DNA of 49,827 nt from Phycisphaera sp. (lineage in GTDB: Bacteria; Planctomycetota; Phycisphaerae; Phycisphaerales; Phycisphaeraceae). Made by a program: the position numbers and the translations under genes. The stretch is taken from the NCBI GenBank assembly GCA_028285385.1, contig JANQPR010000015.1:1-49827 (forward strand), written 5' to 3'. This document shows positions 23,400 through 32,806 of this stretch, one piece after another; position 1 is the stretch's first letter; the number at the start of each line of letters is the position of its first letter. The notes beneath the pieces were generated by a model, which was not told the DNA's origin, did no database searches, and saw only the letters and a program-made list of their open reading frames with translations.

Positions 23400-25160
23400 G
23401 TGATCCGACTCGGCGACAACAAGGCCCCGTCGCATACCGGCCTCCGGGCTGGCCCGCCGCTGCGCGTCGGCGACCTGTTGGTCGAACGCGAGCTGATCTC
23501 CCCCGATCAACTCGACCAGGCGCTCGCCCGGCAGAACCAGCAGCCGGGCATGAAGAAGCTGTTGGGCGAGGTGTTGGTGGAGATGGGCTTCGCCACCGAA
23601 GAGCAGGTGATGGCCGTCCTCGCCGACGCGTACGGCGTACCCTTCGCTCGGCTGACCCCCAAGCTCGTCGACCCCCGGGTCATCGAGGAACTGCCCCGGG
23701 AGTTCCTCGAAAAAAACCGAGTCGTGCCGCTCTTCTGTGTCGAGGGCAAACTCACCGTCGCGATGCACGAGCCCGCGAACGTGTTCGTTATCGAAGAGGT
23801 CGAACGTGTGTCCGGCAAGACCGTTCAGGTCGTAGCCGTCACGAACAAGGACATCGAGACGACACTCGCCGCGTTCATGCCCGACGGCAACGTCTTCGTG
23901 ATCGACGAGATGATCGGAGACGGCGGCGCGGACGACGTGGCCGTCGTGGAACGCGACATACAGGACATCTCGAACGTCGAGAACTCCGCCGACGCCTCGC
24001 CGATCATCAAGCTGGTCAACTTCCTGATCTACTCGGCCGTGAAGGACGCCGCCTCCGACATCCACATCGAACCGGACGAGAACAAGCTCCGCGTGCGGTT
24101 CCGCGTTGACGGCCGGCTGTTCGAGAAGATGTGCCCGCCGGCGCAGATGCAGCCCGCGGTTGTCTCCCGCATCAAGATCATGGCCGGGATGGACATCTCC
24201 GAGCGTCGCGTGCCCCAGGACGGCGGCATCACCATCGCGATCCAGAAGTCGCAGATCGACCTCCGCGTCAGCACGTGCCCCGGCAAGTTCGGCGAGAAGG
24301 TCGTGATGCGCATCGTCGACACCCGTAACGCGCTGGCCCGGCTCGAAAAGATCGGCCTGTCGTTCGAGATGCTCGAACGCTTCCGCGAGGTCGTCCACCT
24401 CCCCAACGGCGTGTTCCTGGTCACCGGGCCGACCGGCTCGGGCAAGTCCACGACGCTCTACGGGGCGCTCAACGAGATCAACGAAGAATCGATCAACATT
24501 AGCACGGTCGAAGACCCGGTCGAGAACAACATCCCCGGCGTCAACCAGTTCCAGGTCAACGACAAGGCCGGGTTCACGTTCGCGTCTGCGCTGCGGTCAC
24601 TGCTGCGGCAGGACCCGGACGTCGTCATGATCGGCGAGATCCGCGACCAGGAGACCGCCCGCATCGGCATCCAGGCGGCGTTGACCGGGCACCTCGTGCT
24701 CTCGACCCTGCACACCAACGACGCGCCCTCGGCCGTGACCCGGCTGTTCAACATCGGGGTCGAGCCGTACCTCGTTGCGGCGGCGATCCGCGGCGTGCTG
24801 GCGCAGCGCCTCGTGCGTCGGATCTGCTCGAACTGCAAGGAAGTGGCGGAGGTCAGCCCGCAGATGCGACGCACGCTGGACCGGCTGAAAGACGGCGGCC
24901 GCGACATCGAGACGGTGCACCAGGGCGTTGGCTGCTCCAAGTGCCGGAACTCGGGCTACGCCGGTCGGATCGGCGTGTTCGAGTTGTTGATCCCCGACGA
25001 CGAGATGCTGGACGCCGTATCGCGCGGCGCCTCGCTGCAGGAGATCCGCCGGATGGCGGTGTCGGGCGGGGGGTACACCACGCTGCGTCAGGACGGGATC
25101 GACAAGGTAAAGGCCGGGCTGACCACCCTCGAAGAGTTGTTCCGCGCGACCAGCATCTGA
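23400..25160 (+). CDS. pilB: Pilus/secretion assembly ATPase PilB/GspE with MshEN domain
   Basis: The 586-residue hexameric motor that drives fibre extension. Residues 21-85 form an MshEN/GspE-N domain with two repeated motifs: [20 protein letters not shown] and [20 protein letters not shown]. This pattern binds c-di-GMP in MshE. The ATPase core has Walker A GPTGSGKS (343-350), the Asp box STVEDPVE (368-375), Walker [10 protein letters not shown] (405-413) and the His box [10 protein letters not shown] (431-440). A zinc tetracysteine is C476-x2-C479 and C512-x2-C515. The start is GTG 23400. pilC follows at 43 bp, and no retraction ATPase (PilT) is in the window. It could equally be called gspE. 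Confidence 0.93.
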   Translation: MIRLGDNKAPSHTGLRAGPPLRVGDLLVERELISPDQLDQALARQNQQPGMKKLLGEVLVEMGFATEEQVMAVLADAYGVPFARLTPKLVDPRVIEELPREFLEKNRVVPLFCVEGKLTVAMHEPANVFVIEEVERVSGKTVQVVAVTNKDIETTLAAFMPDGNVFVIDEMIGDGGADDVAVVERDIQDISNVENSADASPIIKLVNFLIYSAVKDAASDIHIEPDENKLRVRFRVDGRLFEKMCPPAQMQPAVVSRIKIMAGMDISERRVPQDGGITIAIQKSQIDLRVSTCPGKFGEKVVMRIVDTRNALARLEKIGLSFEMLERFREVVHLPNGVFLVTGPTGSGKSTTLYGALNEINEESINISTVEDPVENNIPGVNQFQVNDKAGFTFASALRSLLRQDPDVVMIGEIRDQETARIGIQAALTGHLVLSTLHTNDAPSAVTRLFNIGVEPYLVAAAIRGVLAQRLVRRICSNCKEVAEVSPQMRRTLDRLKDGGRDIETVHQGVGCSKCRNSGYAGRIGVFELLIPDDEMLDAVSRGASLQEIRRMAVSGGGYTTLRQDGIDKVKAGLTTLEELFRATSI

Positions 25161-25203
25161 CCGCGACGTGCGACCTCGCGCGAACGCCCGAGAAGACGAA
25201 CCG

Positions 25204-26430
25204 ATGCCGACGTTCCGCTACAAAGCCCGTGACGCCCGTGGCGAGTTGATGACCGGCCTGCTCAACGCGGTGTCGGCAACGGACGCCGGCGCGTTGCTGC
25301 GGGGGGAGGGCAAGTTCGTCGTGGCGATCGACGAGGCGCCGGAGCGCGACCCCGAGAAGACGGACGAAGCGAAAGCCGTCCGCACCGGCGGGCGTGTCCG
25401 GCGGGACGACGTGATCTCCTTCGCGCACCAACTGGCCGCCATGATCGAGACGGGCGTTCCGCTGTCCGACGCGCTGGAGTGCGCCGCCGATCAATGCGAT
25501 GACCCCGCCTTCCGGGCGGTGCTGACGGACGTGTACGACCGCGTGCAGAGCGGCTCGGAGCTGTCGGTCGCGTTGCGGCAGCACCCCAAGGCCTTCCCGC
25601 CAGTGATGATCGCGCTGGTCTCGGCGTCGGAACTCTCAGGCACGATGGGGACGATGCTCGACCGCATCAGCGGGTACCTGCAGAAGGAGCAGCAGACCGC
25701 CAAGAAGATCAAGAGCGCGCTGACGTACCCCGCGATCATGCTCGTGATGATCACCGGGGTCACCATCGGTCTGCTGACGTGGGTGCTACCGAAGTTCACC
25801 GGGATCTTCGCGTCGCGCGGCGCGACGCTGCCGCTGCCGACTCGCATCCTGATGGCGGCGTCGGAGTCACTGCTCAGCTACTGGTACTTCTGGATCGGGG
25901 GCGTGGCTTTCGTCGTCGTGTCGTTTCTGTTTGCGAAACGGACCGAGGGCGGTCGGCGATCGCTCGACCTCTTGAAGCTGCGCTGCCCGGTTTTAGGGGA
26001 ACTCTTCCGCAAGCTCTACATCACCCGGTCGATGCGGACGATGGGCACGATGCTCGAGGCGGGCGTGCCGATCCTCGACATGGTCGCCACGGCGCGCGAG
26101 GTGACGCGCAATGCCTGGTACGAAGACCTCTGGGACGACCTGGACGACCGCATGCGCCGCGGCGGTCAGCTGTCCGACGGCATGTTCGAGACGCCGCTGA
26201 TCCCGCGCAACGTCGCTCAGATGGTCTACGCCGGCGAGAAGTCTGGCCGGCTGGGCAAGACGATGAACAAGATCGCGACGTTCACCGAGGACGAGTTCGA
26301 CGAGCAGGTCAAGGCCACAACGAGCCTGATCGAACCCGCGATGACCGCGGCGATGGGCCTGATCATCGGCTTTATCGCGATTGCGCTGCTGCTGCCGATC
26401 TTCTCGGTGAGCAACGTCGTGGCGAACTGA
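25204..26430 (+). CDS. pilC: Pilus/secretion inner-membrane platform protein PilC/GspF
   Basis: A 408-residue polytopic protein with the two-fold GspF repeat. The first cytoplasmic domain is near 70-185 ([20 protein letters not shown]), then a transmembrane helix ([19 protein letters not shown]), a second helix ([18 protein letters not shown]), the second domain ([18 protein letters not shown]) and the last helix ([19 protein letters not shown]). It transmits PilB motion to the pilin subunits. ATG 25204 ([14 protein letters not shown]) matches the family start. It is the last gene of the pilus locus; its stop faces parE with 26 bp between. Confidence 0.93.
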   Translation: MPTFRYKARDARGELMTGLLNAVSATDAGALLRGEGKFVVAIDEAPERDPEKTDEAKAVRTGGRVRRDDVISFAHQLAAMIETGVPLSDALECAADQCDDPAFRAVLTDVYDRVQSGSELSVALRQHPKAFPPVMIALVSASELSGTMGTMLDRISGYLQKEQQTAKKIKSALTYPAIMLVMITGVTIGLLTWVLPKFTGIFASRGATLPLPTRILMAASESLLSYWYFWIGGVAFVVVSFLFAKRTEGGRRSLDLLKLRCPVLGELFRKLYITRSMRTMGTMLEAGVPILDMVATAREVTRNAWYEDLWDDLDDRMRRGGQLSDGMFETPLIPRNVAQMVYAGEKSGRLGKTMNKIATFTEDEFDEQVKATTSLIEPAMTAAMGLIIGFIAIALLLPIFSVSNVVAN

Positions 26431-26456
26431 CGCGATTCGGCGTTACCGACATCGCA

Positions 26457-28397
26457 TCAGACGTCGAGCTCTTCGGCCTCCTCTGCGCGATCCATGATGA
26501 ACCGGAACCGGGCTGAGGGGTCTTTGCCCATTAGTTCACTCATGACTTGGTCGGCGGCGAGGGCGTCGGTGATGTCGACGCGCAGCAGACGACGCGTTGC
26601 CGGGTCGAGCGTGGTTTCCCACAGGTCTTTGGCCATCATCTCGCCGAGGCCTTTGAACCGGGTGATCTCGGGCCTGGTGTTGCCCTTCTGTTGGGCGAGG
26701 AAGGCGTCGCGTTCGGCGTCGTCGGCGGCGTAGAAGCGCTCCTTGCCGACCTCGACACGGTAGAGTGGCGGCAGCGCGATGTACACGTGCCCGTCCTCGA
26801 TGAGCGGACGCAGGTGCCGGAAGAAGAAGGTCAACAGCAGCGTCGTGATGTGGTGTCCGTCGGAGTCGGCGTCGGCGAGGAGGATGATGCGTTGGTAGCG
26901 CAGCTTGCCGGGGTCGAAGTGCTTACCGATGCCGCAGCCCAGCGCGGTGACGAGGTCGGCGAGCTCTTTGTTGCCGAGGACCTTCGTGAGCGCGCTGCCC
27001 TCGGTGTTGAGGACCTTGCCGCGCAGGGGGAGGACGGCCTGCGTGGTGCGGTCGCGGCCTTGTTTAGCGCTGCCGCCGGCGGAGTCGCCCTCGACGATGA
27101 AGAGCTCGGAGTCGTGCCGGCCCGGGCCGGTGCAGTCGCTGAGCTTGCCGGGAAGCGTGAGCCGGTTTGAACTGGTGACCGTCTTGCGCGAGACGGCGTC
27201 GGCGGCGGCGCGGCTGGCGGCGCGGGCCCGGGCGGCGTTGACGATCCGGGCGACGATCGTCTCGGCGACGGTACGGTTTTCATTGAGCCACTGCTCGAGC
27301 GCCGGGCGCAACGCGTTGTCGATCGTGGGCTGAACGTCCGGGTTGTTGAGCCGGTCTTTCGTCTGTCCCTGGAACTGCGGGTCGGGGATGAAGACGGAGA
27401 GGATGCCGACGACGCCTTCACGGATGTCGTCGGGGGAGATCTTGACGCCGCGGGGCGTGAGTTTGTGGGTGTCGATGTAGTTACGGACGGCCTTGTTGAG
27501 CCCGGCGCGGAAGCCCGCCTCGTGCGAGCCGCCCGATCCGGTGGGGATGCCGTTGACGTAACTGCGGACGTGCTCGTCGGTGGCGTCCGTCCAGCGGAAA
27601 CACATCTCCATGCGTGTGCCGTTGTCGCGTTCGAGGTTGAACACGGCGTCGGTGATCGGCCGGGCGTTGCGTTGCTTGGTGACGGCGTCGAGGTAGTCGG
27701 CGATGCCGTTCTGGTGCTGGAATGTCTCGCGCTGCTTCTCGTCGTCGTTAATGAAGGTGACCTTGACGCCTTTGTGCAGGAAAGCGACAACCTCGAGGCG
27801 TTGCCGGATGGTGTCCGCGTCGAAGTCGGTCTTGGGGAAGATGGTGGCGTCGGGCTCGAAGGTGATCGTGGTGCCGGTGCCGCGGGCTGAGCCCTTTTTC
27901 TTCAGCAGCTTGGTAGTGGCTTTGCCGCGTTTGAACTCCATGCGGTACTCGCCGCCGTCACGTTTGACGGTGGCGACGAGGGACTTGGAGAGCGCGTTGA
28001 CGACGGACGCGCCGACGCCGTGCAGCCCGCCGGCGGTCTTGTAGTTCTGGCCCTCGAACTTGCCGCCGGCATGGAGCGTGGTGAGAACAACCTGGAGTGC
28101 GGGCACCTTGAGCTTGGGGTGTTTGTCGACGGGGATGCCGCGGCCGTTGTCGCTGACCGTGATCTTGTCCCTGCCCGCGTGGAGGGTGAGGGTGATCTCC
28201 GAGGCGTGGCCGTTCATCGCCTCGTCGACCGAGTTGTCGAGGATCTCCCAGCAGAGGTGGTGGAGCCCGCGTGAATCGACGCCGCCGATGTACATCCCGG
28301 GGCGCTTGCGGACGGGGTCGAGCCCCTCGAGCGCGGTGATGTCGGCGGCGGAGTACGACGGCGTGGCGGCTCTGGGTTTGCTGGGGGCGGCGGGCAT
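26457..28397 (-). CDS. Type IIA topoisomerase subunit B (ParE/GyrB-like)
   Basis: A 646-residue ATPase subunit. The GHKL ATPase starts with the RKRPGMYIG element, ILDNSVDEAMNG (Mg-binding Asn and catalytic Glu), DNGRGIPVD and GGLHGVGASVVNALS. The transducer carries the QTKDRLNNPD Lys loop. The TOPRIM domain has EGDSAGGSAKQGRDR and LLADADSDGHHI. DADSDG and the length fit ParE better than GyrB, which often reads DADVDG, but I cannot exclude a second GyrB. No parC/gyrA gene is adjacent. The ATG has GGAAG upstream. It is alone on the minus strand beside ppk2, 44 bp away. Confidence 0.88.
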   Translation of the reverse strand: MPAAPSKPRAATPSYSAADITALEGLDPVRKRPGMYIGGVDSRGLHHLCWEILDNSVDEAMNGHASEITLTLHAGRDKITVSDNGRGIPVDKHPKLKVPALQVVLTTLHAGGKFEGQNYKTAGGLHGVGASVVNALSKSLVATVKRDGGEYRMEFKRGKATTKLLKKKGSARGTGTTITFEPDATIFPKTDFDADTIRQRLEVVAFLHKGVKVTFINDDEKQRETFQHQNGIADYLDAVTKQRNARPITDAVFNLERDNGTRMEMCFRWTDATDEHVRSYVNGIPTGSGGSHEAGFRAGLNKAVRNYIDTHKLTPRGVKISPDDIREGVVGILSVFIPDPQFQGQTKDRLNNPDVQPTIDNALRPALEQWLNENRTVAETIVARIVNAARARAASRAAADAVSRKTVTSSNRLTLPGKLSDCTGPGRHDSELFIVEGDSAGGSAKQGRDRTTQAVLPLRGKVLNTEGSALTKVLGNKELADLVTALGCGIGKHFDPGKLRYQRIILLADADSDGHHITTLLLTFFFRHLRPLIEDGHVYIALPPLYRVEVGKERFYAADDAERDAFLAQQKGNTRPEITRFKGLGEMMAKDLWETTLDPATRRLLRVDITDALAADQVMSELMGKDPSARFRFIMDRAEEAEELDV

Positions 28398-28441
28398 GGC
28401 GGCTTCCGTGCCGGTTTAGGATCACGGCGGGGTGGCTGGGC

Positions 28442-29263
28442 TCAGTCGATCGTGATCGTCGCGGGATCGAAGGTCGGCTCGGGCAGTTGCGGGTCCATGG
28501 TGGCCAGGGTGTCGGCGACAACGCGCGCCACGAGCAGGTCCCGGAACCAGCGTCGCTCGGCGGGCACGACGTACCAAGGCGCGTGCTTCGGCGAGCACTT
28601 CTCGAATACGTCCTCAAACGCGTGCATGTAGTCGTCCCAACGGGCGCGCTCCGTCAGGTCGTCCGGGTTGAACTTCCAGTGCTTGTCCGGGCGGTCGAGC
28701 CGGCGTTGCAGACGCTCTTTCTGGTAGCCCTTTGAGATGTGCAGGTAGAACTTGACGATCGCCGTGCCTTCGTCGGCGAGCAGTTGCTCGAAGCAGTTGA
28801 TGTGCTCGTAGCGTCGTTTCCACACCGCCTTGGGTTGGAAGCCCTTGACACGGACGATCAGCACCTCCTCGTAGTGCGAGCGGTTGAAGACGGAGATGTG
28901 GCCTCGGCTGGGGCAGCGTTTGTGGACCCGCCAGAGGTAGTCGTGGGCGAGCTCCTGGCTGGTGGGGGCTTTGAAGCTCATCACCTGCACGCCCGCGGCG
29001 TTGAGTGGCGCGAACACCTTGCGGACCGTCGAGTCCTTGCCGGCGGCGTCCATGGCCTGGAAAACGACCAACAGCGAACGTTTCCCCTCGGCGTACAGGC
29101 GTTCCTGCAGGTCGTTCATCCGCTGGTGCTCAAACGCGAGCAGCGTGTGGGCGTGATCCTTGTCGAGCGTGCCGCCGTAGCGCGAGGGCGTGTCGGCGAG
29201 CTTTACGCCCTTGCCGGGCCGGACGCGGTAGTCGTCGGGGTTGAACGGGAAGTCGTTGGGCAT
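28442..29263 (-). CDS. ppk2: Polyphosphate kinase 2 family protein
   Basis: A 273-residue cytoplasmic kinase that transfers phosphate between polyphosphate and nucleotides. The Walker A-like loop is FQAMDAAGKDST (68-79), and the lid region contains FNRSHYEEVLIVRV. A C-terminal RRWFRDLLVARVV matches the PPK2 helix. Typical PPK2 enzymes use polyphosphate to phosphorylate GDP, ADP or AMP; the class cannot be fixed by eye, but the one-domain length suits class I or III. It diverges from anmK with a 116-bp gap and precedes parE. Confidence 0.9.
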   Translation of the reverse strand: MPNDFPFNPDDYRVRPGKGVKLADTPSRYGGTLDKDHAHTLLAFEHQRMNDLQERLYAEGKRSLLVVFQAMDAAGKDSTVRKVFAPLNAAGVQVMSFKAPTSQELAHDYLWRVHKRCPSRGHISVFNRSHYEEVLIVRVKGFQPKAVWKRRYEHINCFEQLLADEGTAIVKFYLHISKGYQKERLQRRLDRPDKHWKFNPDDLTERARWDDYMHAFEDVFEKCSPKHAPWYVVPAERRWFRDLLVARVVADTLATMDPQLPEPTFDPATITID

Positions 29264-29367
29264 GCGTCGCGGCCGGTGTGGCGGTGGCAGAAACCGCTAG
29301 AAAATACGGCATTTCCGCGACGATTGCACGCCCCGCGTTCGCGTCGTGTACGCCCGGCCGATCCTGT

Positions 29368-29373
29368 TATCCT
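29368..29373 (+). promoter_or_regulatory. Candidate -10 element of anmK
   Basis: TATCCT, 6 nt before ATG 29380, in the 116-bp region divergent from ppk2. Position suggests a leaderless transcript; no clear -35. Confidence 0.4.
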
Positions 29374-29379
29374 TCCGCG

Positions 29380-30510
29380 ATGGTTCGCCAGGCGTCGATG
29401 ACGCGCTACATCCTGGGCTGTATGACGGGCACGTCGCTCGACGGGCTGGACGTGGCCTTGGTGCGCGTGGACGGCGTCGGCCTGGACATGACTGCCGAGT
29501 ATCTGGGCATGACCAGCCGGTCGCTCGGGGAGTTGGCCGACGAACTGCGGTCCTTCGCCGCGGGAGAGGCGCATCCGGCGGTAACGTTCTCGCTGTGCTC
29601 GCGCTCTCTGGGGCAGCTGTACGCGGAGGCCTGCGCCGAGTGCGTCGAACGGTTCTTGCCGGACGGCGCATCGCTGGACCTGGTGGTGGCGCACGGACAG
29701 ACGATCTGGCATGCGCCGGAAGACGGCATCAGTTGGCAACTGTTCGATCCGATGCCTTGCGTCCGTGCGTTGCGGGCCCCGGTCTGCTTCAACCTGCGTC
29801 AGGCCGACCTGGTCGCCGGCGGCGAGGGGGCGCCGATCACGCCGATCGCGGATTGGATCATGTTCCGCCACCCCGACAAGCACCGCCTGATCGTGAACCT
29901 CGGCGGGATCGCGAACGTGACGTCGCTGCCGCCGGACCGCCCGGTCGAGCAGATCACGGGCGGGGACATCGGGCCCTGCAACATCCTGATCGACGGGGTG
30001 GTGCGTCGGCTGTTTGCGGGCAAAGACTACGACGCCGACGGCGACATCGCCGCGAGCGGGGACGCGCAAGACGCGATCACGCAGGTGCTGGAGCACCACC
30101 CCGCGCTGTTCGGCGAGGGTCACCACTCGCTGGGGCGGGAGGACTTCCCGGAGCAATGGATCGACCGGTTGGTGGCGGACCTGCGGAAGACGATCAAACC
30201 GGCGGACCTGGTTGCCAGCGCGGTCGAGGGGGTAGCGACGTTGGTCGCGTCGGTCGCTGCGCCCGAGGCGGACGAGATGATCCTCGCTGGCGGCGGGGCA
30301 CGGAACCCGGTCCTGATCGAGCGGATCGCGGAGCTGGCGCCGTTCGACCGCGTGGTGTTGTCGGACGAGTTGGGCGTGCCTTGCGAGGCGCGGGAGCCGG
30401 CGGGCTTCGCGGTGCTCGGGGCGTTGTCGCAGGACGGCGTTCCGATCACCCTGACACAGGTCACCGGCGCGCAACGGCCGGGCCGGGCGGGGATGTGGGC
30501 GTACCCGTGA
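29380..30510 (+). CDS. anmK: Anhydro-N-acetylmuramic acid kinase
   Basis: AnmK opens and phosphorylates 1,6-anhydro-MurNAc released from peptidoglycan, giving MurNAc-6-phosphate. The 376-residue product has the N-terminal ILGCMTGTSLDGLD signature, HGQTIWHAPE, the LRQADLVAGGEGAPITPI segment, NLGGIANVT and the ILAGGGARNPVL adenine-site motif of the ASKHA fold. ATG 29380 fits the -10 box; ATG 29398 (MTRYILG) is an alternative. The stop overlaps the murQ GTG in GTGA, so the two recycling enzymes are coupled. Their presence implies the cell makes and turns over peptidoglycan. Confidence 0.93.
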   Translation: MVRQASMTRYILGCMTGTSLDGLDVALVRVDGVGLDMTAEYLGMTSRSLGELADELRSFAAGEAHPAVTFSLCSRSLGQLYAEACAECVERFLPDGASLDLVVAHGQTIWHAPEDGISWQLFDPMPCVRALRAPVCFNLRQADLVAGGEGAPITPIADWIMFRHPDKHRLIVNLGGIANVTSLPPDRPVEQITGGDIGPCNILIDGVVRRLFAGKDYDADGDIAASGDAQDAITQVLEHHPALFGEGHHSLGREDFPEQWIDRLVADLRKTIKPADLVASAVEGVATLVASVAAPEADEMILAGGGARNPVLIERIAELAPFDRVVLSDELGVPCEAREPAGFAVLGALSQDGVPITLTQVTGAQRPGRAGMWAYP

Positions 30511-31457
30511 GCGGAGGCAACGACGAGCGCGTGATCTCATCCGACCGCGGCCACCTGCTGACCGAGCAACGCCTGGCGGCGGCGGCGGCGCTGGACGACT
30601 GCGGTGTCGAAGAAACGCTGCGGCTGATCAACGCGCAGGACGCGACCGTGCCGTCGGCGGTCGAGCGCGCGATCCCGAAGTTGACGGCTTTGGTCGAGCG
30701 CGTGGTCGAGGGGATGCGGCGCGGCGGCCGACTTGTGTATGTCGGCGCGGGCACGTCCGGTCGGCTCGGCGTGCTCGACGCGTCGGAGATCCCTCCGACG
30801 TTTCACGCCGACCCGGACCGTGTCATCGGTGTTATCGCCGGCGGCGACGGGGCCCTGCGCGTGAGTTCGGAAGGCCGGGAAGACGAGTGGGGCGGCGCTG
30901 GTGCGGCTCTGGAACCCATCAACCTCGACGGCGACGACACGGTGGTGGGTATCGCGGCCGGCGGGACCACGCCCTACGTCTGGGGTGCGTTGGAATACGC
31001 GAAGCGGCAGCGGGCATCGACCGGGTTCATCACCTGCGTGCCGTGGGACCATCTGCCCCAACGGGAGCAGGTCGCCGTCGACTTCCCGGTTGAGCTGTTG
31101 GTCGGCCCCGAAGTGGTGACGGGGTCCACCCGGATGAAGTCCGGCACCGCAACCAAGCTCGCGCTCAATATGATCACGACCACGGCGATGGTCCGGCTGG
31201 GCAAGGTCTGGGGGAACCTGATGGTCGACCTGCGGGCGAGCAACGCGAAGCTGCGCGACCGGGCCGTCCGGACACTCGTCGGGCAGACGGGCCTTAGCCG
31301 TGACGCCGCCGCCGGGCTGCTCGACGCCGCCGACGGTCGGGTCAAGCTCGCGCTCGTGATGGCGTTGAAGAACGTTGACGTTGAAGCCGCACGCCAGTTG
31401 CTCGACGCCAATGAACAGCAACTGCGACCGATCCTCGGCCCGCCGAAACCGACCTGA
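30507..31457 (+). CDS. murQ: N-acetylmuramic acid 6-phosphate etherase
   Basis: MurQ removes the lactyl ether from MurNAc-6-phosphate, giving GlcNAc-6-phosphate, the step after AnmK. The 316-residue SIS-domain protein has the family start LTEQRL, the sugar-phosphate loop [18 protein letters not shown] (with the catalytic-region Glu of DASEIPPTF), [13 protein letters not shown] and [19 protein letters not shown]. The start is GTG 30507, within the anmK stop. thyA follows after 20 bp with its own promoter-like box. No transporter for amino sugars is nearby, pointing to internal recycling. Confidence 0.94.
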   Translation: MSGGNDERVISSDRGHLLTEQRLAAAAALDDCGVEETLRLINAQDATVPSAVERAIPKLTALVERVVEGMRRGGRLVYVGAGTSGRLGVLDASEIPPTFHADPDRVIGVIAGGDGALRVSSEGREDEWGGAGAALEPINLDGDDTVVGIAAGGTTPYVWGALEYAKRQRASTGFITCVPWDHLPQREQVAVDFPVELLVGPEVVTGSTRMKSGTATKLALNMITTTAMVRLGKVWGNLMVDLRASNAKLRDRAVRTLVGQTGLSRDAAAGLLDAADGRVKLALVMALKNVDVEAARQLLDANEQQLRPILGPPKPT

Positions 31458-31464
31458 CCCAACG

Positions 31465-31470
31465 TAGACT
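31465..31470 (+). promoter_or_regulatory. Candidate -10 element of thyA
   Basis: TAGACT, 7 nt before ATG 31478, identical in sequence and spacing to the box before the Nudix gene. It lies in the 20-bp gap after murQ. Confidence 0.45.
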
Positions 31471-31477
31471 CCCGCCG

Positions 31478-32284
31478 ATGCAGACGTACCTCGACCTTCT
31501 CCGCTACGCCCTCGATCACGGGACCCCCAAGAGCGACCGCACCGGCACGGGCACACGGTCCGTATTCGGCTACCAGATGCGGTTCAATCTTGATCACGCT
31601 TCCGGCGGTGGCTTCCCGTTGCTCACCACCAAGAAGCTGCACCTGCGCTCGATCATCCACGAGTTGCTCTGGTTCCTGCGCGGCGACACCAACACGCGTT
31701 ATCTCAACGAGAACAACGTTACGATTTGGGACGAGTGGGCCGACGAGGATGGTGAGCTTGGCCCGGTCTACGGCAAGCAGTGGCGCTCGTGGGCGTCTGC
31801 CGACGGGCGCACCGTGGACCAGATCGCGCGGGTCCTCGAGCAGATCAAGACCAGCCCGGACTCCCGCCGGTTGATTGTCAGCGCGTGGAATGTCGGTGAG
31901 CTGGACGCGATGGCGTTGCCGCCTTGTCACGCGTTCTTCCAGTTCTACGTCGCCGACGGGCGTTTGAGTTGTCAGCTCTACCAGCGGTCGGCGGACATCT
32001 TTCTCGGCGTGCCGTTTAACATCGCCAGCTACGCGCTGCTGACGATGATGGTGGCGCAGGTCAACGGGCTGCGTCTGGGCGAGTTTGTGCATACGCTCGG
32101 CGACGCCCACCTCTACGACAACCACCTCGACCAGGCCCGGGAGCAACTGACGCGTGAGCCGCGGGCGCTCCCGACGATGCGGCTCAACCCGGACGTGACG
32201 AACCTCTTCGAGTTCACGTTCGAGGACTTCACGCTCGAGAACTACGACCCGCACCCGCACATCAAAGCCGCGGTCGCTGTTTGA
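31478..32284 (+). CDS. thyA: Thymidylate synthase
   Basis: ThyA methylates dUMP to dTMP with methylene-tetrahydrofolate, releasing dihydrofolate. The 268-residue product is close to the 264 residues of E. coli ThyA. The catalytic C150 lies in [12 protein letters not shown]; the folate-binding [11 protein letters not shown], the [11 protein letters not shown] segment, the phosphate-binding [10 protein letters not shown] and [21 protein letters not shown] are all intact. The next gene is folA, which regenerates tetrahydrofolate from the dihydrofolate it makes. Confidence 0.97.
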   Translation: MQTYLDLLRYALDHGTPKSDRTGTGTRSVFGYQMRFNLDHASGGGFPLLTTKKLHLRSIIHELLWFLRGDTNTRYLNENNVTIWDEWADEDGELGPVYGKQWRSWASADGRTVDQIARVLEQIKTSPDSRRLIVSAWNVGELDAMALPPCHAFFQFYVADGRLSCQLYQRSADIFLGVPFNIASYALLTMMVAQVNGLRLGEFVHTLGDAHLYDNHLDQAREQLTREPRALPTMRLNPDVTNLFEFTFEDFTLENYDPHPHIKAAVAV

Positions 32285-32299
32285 CGAACGGTGGCGGTC

Positions 32300-32305
32300 T
32301 ATGCT
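32300..32305 (+). promoter_or_regulatory. Candidate -10 element of folA
   Basis: TATGCT, 6 nt before ATG 32312, in the gap after thyA. It suggests separate, leaderless expression of folA. Confidence 0.4.
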
Positions 32306-32311
32306 GTCGGG

Positions 32312-32806
32312 ATGACGTTGTCCCTGATCTACGCCCGCTCGGAGAACCGCTGCATCGGCGCCGACGGCGGCTTGCCGTGGCGGTTGCCGGACGAGTTCAA
32401 GCACTTCAAGCAGACGACGATGGGCCGGCCGATCATCATGGGTCGGAGGACGTACGCGGATCACGACAACGTGCTGCCGGGCCGCGCCAACGTGGTGCTG
32501 ACGTCGCGGAAGGACTTCAACCCGAAGAACGGCGTTGAACTCCGGCACGACCTGGATGCGGCGCTGCGTGAGTTCGGCGCCGACGGCGGCGAGGTTTTCG
32601 TCATCGGCGGGGCGGGACTGTTTGCTGAGGCCTTCCCGCGGGCGGACCGGGTGTACGAGACCGTAGTCCACGCCGAGGTCGAGGGCGATACGTTCCTGCC
32701 CGAGTTCGATTTCGCGGGCTGGACATCCACCAAGATTGAGACGCACCCCGCCGACGACCGACACCCGTTCGCGTTCACGATCACGCGGTACGACCGCGAC
32801 CGATAA
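32312..32806 (+). CDS. folA: Dihydrofolate reductase
   Basis: FolA reduces dihydrofolate to tetrahydrofolate with NADPH. The 164-residue protein begins MTLSLIYARSENRCIGADGGLPWRLP, with the Met20-loop LPW; the catalytic acidic residue is Asp in LPDEFKHFKQ. IIMGRRTY binds NADPH and FVIGGAGLF is the Gly-Gly nucleotide motif. ATG 32312 is preferred to GTG 32291. It forms the usual pair with thyA. Its TAA shares its last A with the ATG of the K+ channel gene. Confidence 0.95.
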   Translation: MTLSLIYARSENRCIGADGGLPWRLPDEFKHFKQTTMGRPIIMGRRTYADHDNVLPGRANVVLTSRKDFNPKNGVELRHDLDAALREFGADGGEVFVIGGAGLFAEAFPRADRVYETVVHAEVEGDTFLPEFDFAGWTSTKIETHPADDRHPFAFTITRYDRDR

